Positions 1-9,354 of a DNA stretch of 64,000 nucleotides are shown here, piece by piece. The position numbers and the translations under genes were made by a program. Origin of the DNA: Trichuris trichiura (Eukaryota > Nematoda > Enoplea > Trichinellida > Trichuridae); assembly GCA_037903355.1 (NCBI GenBank), contig JBAJFE010000001.1, forward strand, positions 124,001-188,000, written 5' to 3'. The notes below the pieces were generated by a model. It was not told the origin of the DNA. It saw only the letters and a program-made list of their open reading frames with translations, and made no database searches. Each line of letters opens with the position of its first letter. Within the stretch, counting starts at the first letter, position 1.

Positions 1-425
1 TTTACGCGTGAATTGGACAAATGTCGGAATCGGAAACCACAAGATTGACGAAAGTTTGTGGAAAAGTGGGACAGCTTCGTGAAAATGGACGGATGAGCTA
101 CCGACCTATAGATAACCGACTACCGGAAGAGATAACTTAAAGTCGCTGCCTGTTGTTTTCCACGAAAGAACATTAGCGTGCCCCAGTGCCGATTCCGGAA
201 AGCGGAAATCCTAAAGAAAGTGGACGAAATTGGTCAGGATTTGCTAAAAACTTGTCGCACGTCAGAGGAAGCGAGCCAGCACTTAGGCGTTTTCTCTAGG
301 AATAGGACACGAAAACATGATGTTTTTGTACGGGAGTGTGAGTTTTCATATTGAAAAAATGTCTTTATTACGGATTGTCTCCCGTTGTGAAAATAACAAA
401 GAGATCTTAACACTTCTTCCGGAGC

Positions 426-454
426 TTTCGGGTTCTTTCGCGACCCGTCTTCAG
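426..454 (-). ncRNA. Hammerhead ribozyme core (left arm)
   Basis: Minus strand reads CTGAAGA, helix II (GGGTC / GACCC type, with one extra A in the 3' strand), then GAAAGCTCCGG. CUGANGA and GAAA are the invariant parts of the hammerhead core, and position 7 may be any base. Hammerheads are known in Penelope-like elements. The cleavage-site strand and stem I were not resolved by eye. Confidence 0.55.
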
Positions 455-949
455 CGGTGAAATTATGTGTAGTGCGTGGGGTACATTCATCTTCCATTGC
501 TATCCGGGGTTTTAAAACGAGAGTTAAAGATTTTAAAGTTCTTTTCTTTCTCTTTGGCTGTCAGCTGCCATTTCTTTACTCCTGTATTCTTGGAGGGAAT
601 TGTCCGTGTATTTAGGCGAAACTTTTAGTATTTTTCTCCATTTTTAACCATTTGTTCCAAAAAAGTGTTAGTGATTTAAACCTTTTTCAATATATTTGTC
701 CAATCTTATATATATGGAAAAAGGTTTAAATCACTAACACTTTTTTGGAACAAATGGTTAAAAATGGAGAAAATACTAAAAGTTTCGCCTAAATACACGG
801 ACAATTCCCTCCAAGAATACAGGAGTAAAGAAATGGCAGCTGACAGCCAAAGAGAAAGAAAAGAACTTTAAAATCTTTAACTCTCGTTTTAAAACCCCGG
901 ATAGCAATGGAAGATGAATGTACCCCACGCACTACACATAATTTCACCG

Positions 950-978
950 CTGAAGACGGGTCGCGAAAGAACCCGAAA
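950..978 (+). ncRNA. Hammerhead ribozyme core (right arm)
   Basis: Plus-strand mirror of the core at 426-454: CTGAAGA, helix II strand GGGTC, loop GCGAAA, partner strand with an extra A, then GAAAGCTCCGG. It shares the same arm of the palindrome. Confidence 0.55.
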
Positions 979-3368
979 GCTCCGGAAGAAGTGTTAAGAT
1001 CTCTTTGTTATTTTCACAACGGGAGACAATCCGTAATAAAGACATTTTTTCAATAGGAATAGGACACAACTCAATGGTTGCGGATTGTATACTGCCGAAA
1101 GAACGTTAGCGTTTGCTGACGGCAATTCTGGAAACCAGGAATGTAGAAAAACAATACAAAATTGCTCACAACTTGCGCAGAACTCGTCCCGCATCAAAGG
1201 ATGCAAGCCACCACTGGAGGGGTTTGTCCAGGAACGAGAGAAAATTCAATGCTTGCGAATTGCAGACTACCGATAGGAACCTTGCACTGGGCAGCAGTAA
1301 GATTAGAAGTCATGAAAGCAGAAAAAAGTGGACGAAACGCTGAAAATTTGCTCAAAAGTAGTCCCCAGTCAGAGGGACGGAGAAAGACCTCAGAGTTTTG
1401 CCTGGGAAAATAATACGATTAAGTCGTTGTTCGAAGCGCTGCACTGAAAGAAGTTGAGCATACGTTAGCGGCAGGGCACTGTATGAAAAAACAAAAAAAC
1501 CTGGAAGAAATTGAACAGTTTCTGCAAAAAAGGTGCATTTTCATAGAAATCGAGCTACGAGTTATCCACTTTCTTGAAGGAAGAGAACAATGAAAGTTGG
1601 TGCCCGTTCTTTGTTAGGAAAAGAAATTTTGCTTGTTCAACGGCCAGGGCCAGAATCTGAGAATGCAAAAAAGAGTGGACGAAGTCCCTCAAAATTTCCA
1701 GAAAACAGGTCCCAGATCGGAAGTACTGAGGGATCGCTTCTGCGTTTTCTCTACGAACTCGAAAGGATTTAATGGTAGCTGATTGCAGACTACTTAGACA
1801 ACCTTAGCATGCGCGAGGGGAAAGACTAGAAGTCGCGAATGCAAAAGAGTGAGGAGAAAATTGCTCAAAGTTTGCTCAAAGCTCATCCTAGATCGAAGGC
1901 ACCTACCCACCACTTGGGCTTTTCCTCTAGGAATTCGCTAAGATTCAACGCTCAGAGGTTGTAGACTACACAGAGCCTTACCAACCGTCAGTAGGAAGAG
2001 AGGAAATCGTGAATGCATGTAAAGCAGACGAAATTGCTCAAAACTTGCTCAAAGCTCATGCCCGGTCAGAAGAACAGAACCACGACTTCGGCGTTTTCCC
2101 TTGAAAAATGATAAAGTTAAACCGTTGCAACAGTACCTGACAGAAAGAACTTAAACATCCACTGGCGGCAGAGCTGCATACCTAGAAGACAAAGAAACCT
2201 GGTTGAGATCAATCAAAATTTGTGTAAAAGTGCTGCAGGTTCGTGGAAATGGCGGGAAGAGTAACGAACTTTCTCGACGAAAGAGATAAAGTGCCTGTTA
2301 TTCCCCATGAAAGAACAGCAGCGGAAAAAATTGTTCCAAATTTACTCAAGAGTCAACCCGGTCGGGAGAACGGAGCCACGACTGCGGCGTTTTCTATTGG
2401 GAAGAAAAAAATTTCAATTGTCGCCGACAGTTTCAGATTAGAAAACAATTTATTTACCTAAGTCCGCGCCCATTCCTTGCGAGGAAACGAAATTTCGCAT
2501 GCACTACTGAGAAGCCTGGAATCGGGGAATGCAAGAAAAGTAGATGAAGCTGTCCAGCATTTCCTCAAAACTCTTCTGAGATAAAGGGTGAGCCACCCAT
2601 TCCTTTTTCTCTCGAGTAAAGCGATAGGATTGAACTGTTGTAGACTGTTGTAGACTACTGAGACGAACTAGCATCTGCCATGTGGAACACTGGAAATTGT
2701 CCGCGCAAAAAAAGTGGACGAGACTGTACAAAATAATACGCCCAAAATCGTACGTGACTGGAAGAAACGAGGCTGCACCTGGGCGTTTTCTCCTGTAATA
2801 GGACAAGATTCAATGGCCATCAATCGTAGACTACTCAGATGTCGTTACCATTCTCTGGCGAGAACTGCGAAAATCGCTAATGCAAAACTAGGTCTGCGAA
2901 GTTGCTTAGTTCTTCTGCAGACCCTATCCCAGATCGTAGGAAGGGCGCTGCTACTTGTGCCTTTCTCCTAGGAAGGCCATAAGATTCAATGACTGCACGT
3001 TGCAAACTACAGAGACAAAGTTACCATCCGTTTGGACGGACGAGCGGAAATCGTTAAGGACGAAATTGCTCAAAGTTTGCATAAACTAGAAGCATATGAA
3101 CGAAAGCAATCCAGCTCGGCGCTTTTCCCCTACGAAGGTGACAGGATTCTACGGTTGCCAGTTGTAAACTATAGACAGAGCGCTAGCATTCGCTATGGCA
3201 AGCCTAGAAATCAGGAATGAAAAAAAACAAATTGAATGAAATTGCTAAAAATGTCGTGAGAGCTCATCCGTGGTCAGAAGAACGGAGCAACGACTCCAGA
3301 GTTTTCCATGCGAAAGCGATAAAGCTGAAACGTTGCCGACAGTACCGGTCTGAAGGAAGTCAAACATC

Positions 3369-3526
3369 TGTTCTTGTCAAGCGGTTGCTTAAGTTTTTTC
3401 TGTCCGACCTTGTCGCGGACCATTTAAAGTTTTTTATTTCCCACGTTGGAAACATATGTCGTAGTTCCCTTCGTCCATTTCGGGACGACTTTTGAGCAAA
3501 GTTTGGCCAATTTCATCCAGTTTTTC
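3369..3526 (+). repeat. Short plus-oriented satellite segment after an inverted junction
   Basis: At about 3,365-3,375 the satellite changes orientation without an obvious inserted element. Upstream is minus-type 'ctgaaggaagtcaaacatc'. Downstream is plus-type 'agcggttgcttaagttttt', 'ggacgacttttgagcaaag' and 'tttcatccagttttt'. Confidence 0.55.
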
Positions 3527-4380
3527 GGGTCTTGTATGTTGTCTCACCACCAGAAGTTCGGGCAGCAACTTCAAAGGACGTCAAGTGGGGATTACTACGT
3601 CACCTGAACAATGGCTGACCTAAGCTATTGTTCACTGTGCACTCATGCGAGCGATGCGTATCAGCGAAGGAACGCTGCACACCTGGAAACACTTGGCCGT
3701 TCTGGTAATTGTTTCCAAGTGCGTGCTCTAACCGTGCCGGCCATCCTGTCCTGCCCTAGCCTAAGCCTAAACCTTAACATGACGCGTGTTCGTTGCTGCT
3801 GCTGGGTTTTGCAGTTTTGACCGTGGCGCAAACGACAAGAAGCATAGCGCAAAGTAACGTTATTTAGCGAACACTGAACACGCGAGCAATGAGTAACGCA
3901 AAAAGGGAAAAAGCATACGTACTGCTAACGCAGGCGCTCAGCCTGACGAAGGCGACGTGTCGATTTCGCTGGAGGCGCGTTCGACGGGTTCACTCGGGTG
4001 TACCTAATCAGGCAGAAGGCGTCAGTGCCTCCTTACGGTGCCTCCACTTGTCCATGGGAAGTTGTCACTAGATACCGGGACAGACATAACGCAGAATGAG
4101 ATTTACCCTGTCTACCAACGCACGCCGCAGCTCGGACAGTTGGCCTGCGGTGTTTTCCACGAATTGCTAGACGACGTCTCAGCCTAAACACCTGCAGGCC
4201 CCACTGTGTTTCCCGTAACTTCAATGCACGCGCAGCTGCTTAATTCCATGCTTTCACTAAACCTGACGATAACGGCCGTCCCGTTGTGCCGATAACAACC
4301 ATTTATTACGCTGTACAGTCGCAGATTACCCTTTGAAGTAGCCGCCTCAACTTCCGGTGAGGAGGCAACATACTAGACCC
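3527..4380. mobile_element. Non-autonomous DNA transposon, 'GGGTC' inverted-repeat family, copy A
   Basis: 854-bp element with long terminal inverted repeats. The left end starts GGGTCTTGTATGTTG and continues with an AGAAGTTC..GCAGCAACTTCAAAGG block. The right end is its imperfect reverse complement (CCTTTGAAGTAGCCGCC, ACTTCCGG, CATACTAGACCC). The 8 bases on either side are only weakly similar, so the target duplication has decayed. The interior holds CCTAAGCCTAAACC, a pair of TTAGGC-type telomeric hexamers read on the other strand. Superfamily unknown: hAT, P and Merlin all make 8-bp duplications. Confidence 0.65.
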
Positions 4381-4740
4381 TTATTTTCTTTTTCCTTTTT
4401 CTTCTTAACAGGTTTTTTAAAAATTGTGAATTTCGCTCCTTTGTTAATGCGTCGCCATCGTGGAAAGTTGGTTGGACGCTCGCTGCACCGTCCAACTGAC
4501 TGGGTGGGACTGAGGCACGACAGCTCATGACAGAGCTGACAGCTGACGTCTCTGCCACAGTTGGCTGGATGGAGCGGCTTGCTTCCATAAAGACCGACCT
4601 GACCAGCAGCACAATTTCTGCTGATGATGGGTCATGAGGAGACCCGAAAGCTCCGGAATAAACGTATATGCAATAAACGTTAGTTATAAAACGGGATGGA
4701 AATTCTGTGCAAAATTTTTAGAAGAAACAATTTTTAAAAA
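4381..4740 (+). repeat. Hammerhead-bearing dispersed repeat, copy S1
   Basis: Body of about 300 bp shared with copies at 4,811-5,254, 39,462-39,775, 45,785-46,070 and 48,140-48,335. Recognisable blocks are GTCGCCATCGTGGAAAG, GGTTGGACGCTCGCTGCACC, TGGGTGGGACTGA, GGATGGAGCGGCTTGC, then the ribozyme core, then AATAAACGT and a CAAAATTT..AGAAGAAAC tail. No open reading frame is conserved between copies. Copies S1 and S2 lie in the same orientation about 526 bp apart (core to core). Confidence 0.65.
4621..4649 (+). ncRNA. Hammerhead ribozyme core in S1
   Basis: CTGATGA, helix II GGGTC/GACCC (5 bp) with loop ATGAGGA, then GAAAGCTCCGG. All invariant core bases are present. Just upstream, CAGCAG and CTGCTG pair around a CACAATTT loop, a feature repeated in the other S copies. 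Confidence 0.6.
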
Positions 4741-4810
4741 AGCTCGTTAAAAAGCAAAAAGAGAAAAAGATCCAATGGTTAGCGATTGTAGGCTACGACA
4801 GAACAGGACC
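4741..4810 (-). repeat. Minus-oriented satellite fragment between S1 and S2
   Basis: The sequence 'gatccaatggttagcgattg' is the minus form of the satellite segment that reappears in plus form directly after S2 ('attggatcttatccctttcc' from 5,256). Repeat copy S2 therefore sits inside an inverted junction of the array. Confidence 0.5.
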
Positions 4811-5254
4811 GAAAATAAGTCAATTTTGCGCGAGCTCCAAAAGGGAAGAGGACAACGAGGCGCACAGAAGAAAAAAGGCAGAGCTGCGAGAAAGAAGAAA
4901 GTCTGAAGCCCGATCTGTTTAAAACAGATGGATATATGTGGTTAGTCTTTGCTCGTTGTCGCTCCTTTGTCAATATGTCGCCGTCTTGGAAGGTCGGTTG
5001 GACGCTCGCTGCACCATCTGACTGACTAGGTGGGACTGACGCTCGACGGCTCATTACAGAGCTGACAGTTGACGCCTCAGCCAAAGCTGGTCGGATGGAG
5101 CGGCTTGCAACCATAATGACAGACCTGACGAGCGGCACAATTTCCGCTGACGATGGGTCATGGGAAGACCTAAAACCTCCGGAATAAACGTTTATGCAAT
5201 AAATGTTAGTTAAAAAACGGGTTCGAAATTCCGCGCAAAATTTCTAGAAGAAAC
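4811..5254 (+). repeat. Hammerhead-bearing dispersed repeat, copy S2
   Basis: Best-preserved body of the S family, from a TTTAAAACAGATGGATATAT leader (about 4,918) through GCTCGTTGTCGCTCCTTTG, GGTTGGACGCTCGCTGCACC and GGATGGAGCGGCTTGCAACC to the ribozyme site and the GCAAAATTTCTAGAAGAAAC tail. The tail includes GGTTCGAAATTCC, which resembles a pol III B box by eye. This could be coincidence because other copies do not keep it. Confidence 0.6.
5147..5175 (+). ncRNA. Degenerate hammerhead core in S2
   Basis: CTGACGA and the GGGTC/GACC helix II are kept, but the expected CGAAA is TAAAA. The invariant G of GAAA is lost, so the copy should be inactive. Confidence 0.45.
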
Positions 5255-6415
5255 TATTGGATCTTATCCCTTTCCTAAAGAAACGGACCAAATGAAGGCT
5301 GTCTTCTTTCGCTCGAGGACAACGTTTGAGCAAATTTTGAACAGTTTCATCCACTTTTTCTTGCATCCACGATTTCCAGCCTTCTGACCAGCGGATACTA
5401 AGGTTCTCTCTGTAATCTACCATCGGCACTCACTCCTTCTTGTCCCATTCTTAGGGAAAATTCGAAGAGGTAGGTCGCTTCTTCCGATCTGCGACGAGTT
5501 TTTCCCTAGTGCTGACCAACTTTGTGCGCTTGTTTTTGCATTGCCGTTTTCCAGCCCTGCCACTACGGCATGCTAAAAGTCTTTTCGCTGCGATAAATAC
5601 GCCCTGACTTTAATATCTCTTCTGTAGAAAAAATCCATAACTCCTGGGCCATCTCCACAAAGGCGCACCACTCTTGCGGTAACTTTGGTCGATTTCGTCC
5701 AGCTACTTTTGCTTTCTTGGCATGCAACCTTGCCGCTACTGAATGCTTAAGTTCTTTCCATCTGAAACTGCCTCCAGCGGTTTACATGTTAATTCCAAGT
5801 TAAAAATTGAAGCCGCAGCTCCTGTCCTCCATTTGAAGACGACTCCTGAGGAAATTTTGAACAATTTTGTGCACTTTTCTTTGCATTCCCAGTTTCCAGG
5901 TTTCCCGACAGCGAATGCTAAGGTTCTCTCGGTAGTCTACAACTGGCAACCATTGAATCTTATCCCTTTCCAAAAGAAAAAACTGAAGTTGTCCCTTGCT
6001 TCCTCTGACCTCAGACGACTTTTGTGCACATTTTGAGCATGTTGGTTCACTCTTTTTGTATTCTTGTCTTCCAACCTTACCTCTAGAGCTAGCTATAGTA
6101 CTTCTCAGGAACAATAAGCACCGACTCCGTCCGTCTCTTCCGTGGAGAAGGTCAGTAGAGCGTGGCTTTACTCCTATGATACTGCACCACCTTTAAACAA
6201 ACTTTGATCAGTTTCTTCCAGATTTTCTTCCTTTCTCGGCATGCAGCCTCGCCGCTAACAAATGCATACGCTCCTTCCGTCTGAAACTGCTGCTAACGAT
6301 TTAAGTTTTTTTCTTTCTCACGTTACACAGTGAAGTCGAGGCTCTCGACCTCCATCTAGAGACGACTTTGGAGCAATTTTAACCAATTTCGTTTGCTCTT
6401 TCTTGCATTCGCAGT
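5255..6415 (+). repeat. ~173-bp satellite, plus orientation
   Basis: Plus-oriented monomers with ATTGAATCTTATCCCTTTCC, GACGACTTTTGAGCAAATTT, CACTTTTTTTGCATTCC, GCTAGCGGATGCTAAAGTTC and similar blocks. Diverged, no supported coding content. It ends at the 8-bp duplication flanking the next element. Confidence 0.7.
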
Positions 6416-6423
6416 ACTCTTTC

Positions 6424-8148
6424 GGGTCTTTTGTGCCACGGCGACGCCGGAAGTATTTGGCGGCGACTTCAAAGGAGGTCAAGTGGGGATTATTGCGTAA
6501 CGTGAACAATGGGTGTCCTAAACTATTGTTCACTGCGCACTGATGCGAACGACGCGTATTAGCAAAAGACCGATGAACACCTGGAAACAGTTGCCCGTTC
6601 TGGCAATTGTTTCCAAGTGCCAGCTATGATTGTGCCGGCCATCGTGCTCTGCCCTAGCCTAAGCCTAAACCTAAACACAATCCGTGTTCGTGGCTGCTTT
6701 TGGGTTATCCAGTTTTTACCGTGGCGCAAACGACAAGAAGCATGGCGCAAAGTAACGTTATTTAGCGATCATGCGCGATGCGTATTAGCGAAAGAAAGCT
6801 GCACACCTGGAAACAGTTGCCCGTTCAGGCAATTGTTTCCAAGTGCGAGCTATAACGACGCCGGCCATCGTGCTCTGCCCTAGCCTAAGCCTAAACCTTA
6901 ACATAACGCGTGTTCGTTGCTGCTGTTGGGTTATGCAGTTTTGACCGTGGCGCAAACGACAAGAAGCATAGCGCAAAGTAACGTTATTTAGCGATCACTG
7001 AACAAGCGAGCATTGACTAACGCAAAAAGGGAAAAAGCATACGTACTGCTAACGCAGGCGCTCAGCCTGATGAAGGCGACGCGTCAATTTCGCTATAGGC
7101 GCATCCGACGGGTTCACTGGGGTGTACCTAATCAGGCAGAAGGCGTCAGAGGAAGTAAACGTTAACGCTCGACATACCGTTGACTGTGACAACGGCTGTG
7201 GCGCTGGCGGCTCGTCCTGTCAGGGTGGGTGCAACCGAAGGAGCCCTGGCTGTGCAGCAGTCCCTTGCCGCGCAGGGAAAGCACAGCCACCTTTTCGTCT
7301 GGCACTATCTCCTGCAGCCAGTCGATGCCCCTACGAATATTGCGCCTTCTTCGTGCCACATTTACGCTGCCTTCACTTGTCGATGGGAAGTTGCCACTAG
7401 ATCCCGGGACAGACTTAACGCAAAATGAGATTTACCCTGTCTACCAAGGCACGCCGAAGCTCGGTTGACCTACGACAGTTGACCTCCGATGTTTTTCTCG
7501 AATTGCTAGACGAGGTCTCAGCTTGAACACCTGCATGCCCCATTGTGTTTCCCGTACCTTCAATGCAAGCGCAGGTGCTACATTCCATCACCTTCGCTAA
7601 TTCCTACAGGTTACTACACGCATCAGTGACACAAACAGACGCTATTACATTGCAGTGTAGCGACATGCTTCGGCGCTAATCCGTTAGACCGACAGACATA
7701 ACGCAGAATGAGATTTACCCTGTCTAGAAACGCACGCCGAAGCTGGGACACTTGACCTCCGATGTTTTTCTCGAAATGCTAGACGAGAACTCAGCTGGAA
7801 CACCTGCACGCCTCATTGTATTACCCATACCTTCAATGAAAGCGCAGGTGCTACATTCCATCACCTTCGCTAATTCCTGGGGGTCACTACACACAACAGT
7901 GACACAAGCAGACGCTATTACATTGCAGTGCACCGAAATACTTCGGCGCGAATCGGTTAGACCGACAACCGAGTCACTGCATGAGCCCGTTACGTTTCAG
8001 TTTGGCAAATTGCTTCGGCGCTAATCTGTTACACCGATAACCAGGTCCCGTTGTGCTGCTGATAACCTTTTACGACGCTGTAGAGAGGGAGATTACGCTA
8101 TGAAGTAGCCGCCTGACACTTCCGGCGTCGCCGTGTCATCATAGACCC
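6424..8148. mobile_element. Non-autonomous DNA transposon, 'GGGTC' inverted-repeat family, copy B
   Basis: 1,725-bp element flanked by a perfect 8-bp target duplication ACTCTTTC (6,416-6,423 and 8,149-8,156). The ends are inverted repeats: GGGTCTTTTGTGCCACGGCG and its near complement ending ATAGACCC, with an exact 18-bp CACGGCGACGCCGGAAGT match. The interior has an internal duplication (about 6,540-6,775 against 6,776-7,000) and again CCTAAGCCTAAACC. The short open frames, such as 7,122-7,400, are not recognisable proteins. It has no transposase, so it must have moved in trans. Confidence 0.75.
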
Positions 8149-9213
8149 ACTCTTTCTTCCCAGTGACAGATTTTAAGATACTCTCTGTAGCCCAAAATTG
8201 GCAACGATTGAATCTAATCCCATTCCTAGAGAAAAAGCCAAGTTGCGGCTTTTCTTCCGATCTGGGACGAATTTTCCTCAAGTACAAAGCAGCTTCATCC
8301 ACTTTTTTTTACATTCCTGGTTTCCAGCCTTGCTTCAAGGGCACGCTAAAATTCTTTTCCTCGGGAATAGGCACCTACTTTCATTTATCACTTCCGCTGA
8401 GAAAGCCCGTAACTAGTCGTTCCAGTTCTACCAGGCTGCACCGCCTTCGCATAAATGTTGGTTGAATTCTTCTAGCTTTTTTTATTTTCTCGGTATGCAC
8501 CTTTCCCGCTGGCGGATACTGAAGCTTTTCCCCTTCTGAACTGTAGGCAAAGAGTTGACTCTACCTCTTTTCCAAAGAAAAAGCCAGAGTCGTGACTTCT
8601 TTACTCTAACTGGCAACGACCTTTGAGAAAATTTTTGGAAATTTCGTTTCCTTTTTCTTGCATTTTCAGTTTCCACCGTCACGGCTAGGGTATGCTAAGG
8701 TGATTTTTGTCCACATGAAGAGGCACTGACTCAAACACTTCCGTAGACAGTCTGTAAAACGCGCCTCCACTTCCCCGCAGCTGTACCGCCTTTGCACAAA
8801 TTTTGTTCCATTTCGTCTGGCTTTTTTTTGTTTTCCCAGTAAGCGGCCCTGATGCTAGCGGATGTTTAACTTCTTTCGGTCCAATACTGTCGGCAACGAA
8901 GTAACTTTATCTCTTCCCCACGAAAGACGTAGAAATCGTGGCTCCGTTCCTCTGACAGGGAACGACTTTTGACCATATTTTGAGCAATTTCGTCCACTTT
9001 TTTTCGATTTCACAATTTTCAGTCTTCCAGCTAGCTAACCCTAGGGTTCTCTCGGGAGACTGCAACCCCCAATCATTGAATCTTATCCCCTTCCTAGAGG
9101 AAAAACGTACCTGTTGCCATATTTCCTCCGATGTGGGACGATTTTGTGCAAATCTCGAGCAATTCTGTGAAATTATTTTTGCACTTTCCGTTTCTTAATA
9201 AAATGTCCGTAGC

Positions 9214-9242
9214 TTTCGGGTCCGAACTTGACCCGTCATCAG
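9214..9242 (-). ncRNA. Hammerhead ribozyme core (minus arm)
   Basis: Minus strand: CTGATGA, GGGTC, loop AAGTTCG, GACCC, GAAAGC. Invariant bases and a 5-bp helix II are intact. Confidence 0.6.
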
Positions 9243-9325
9243 CGGTCTAAGGATTGACGTATGACTAAAGTGTACTCCGCTCGAACTGCTGACGGACAAA
9301 GAGAAGAACCACAATCCTTAGACCG

Positions 9326-9354
9326 CTGATGACGGGTCAAGTTCGGACCCGAAA
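9326..9354 (+). ncRNA. Hammerhead ribozyme core (plus arm)
   Basis: Plus-strand copy identical in the core to the one at 9,214-9,242: CTGATGA, GGGTC/GACCC and GAAAGC all present. Identity of the two arms suggests recent or templated duplication. Confidence 0.6.

Larger units (their letters stand above)
311..1053. mobile_element. Palindromic Penelope-like (PLE) end element with two hammerhead cores
   Basis: A 743-bp insertion lies in the satellite, flanked by a perfect 14-bp direct repeat (TAGGAATAGGACAC at 297-310 and 1,054-1,067), read as the target duplication. It is a large inverted repeat: roughly 352-703 and 713-1,053 are near-perfect reverse complements, joined by a short AT-rich spacer near 705-712. 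Each arm matches the 3' region of the PLE copy at 21,000-21,370, including the CCCACGCACTACACATAAT stretch, the hammerhead core and the ATCCGTAATAAAGACAT tail. The left arm reaches further out (311-351), corresponding to the ...CATCATGTTTTC end of that PLE. No coding part remains. Confidence 0.8.
1..3368 (-). repeat. Diverged ~173-bp tandem satellite, minus orientation
   Basis: The stretch is built of degenerate tandem units. Read on the minus strand they recur as a pyrimidine-rich block (TTTTGAGCAAATTTTGAGCA), then TTTCGTCCACTTTTT, a fragment like TTTCCAG, a GCTAGCGGATGCTAAAG box, and a FTCTTTCCGT-like run. On the plus strand this appears as repeated 'gtggacgaaattgctcaaaa'. Monomers differ widely from each other, so the array is old. 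None of the short open frames across it resembles a protein. It is interrupted by the palindromic insertion 311-1,053. Confidence 0.75.

Noticed and set aside
1085..1413. Three overlapping plus-strand open frames (60-83 codons)
   Set aside because: They are translations of satellite monomers in different frames, with no conserved protein between monomers.
3611..3852. Open frames on both strands over the CCTAAGCCTAAACC region, repeated at 6,559-6,976
   Set aside because: They recur only because the transposon family is repeated; reading frames are not conserved and face both ways.
5216..5234. tRNA-like B box (GGTTCGAAATTCC) suggesting a tRNA-derived SINE
   Set aside because: No A box at the right distance, and the motif is absent from the other S-family copies.
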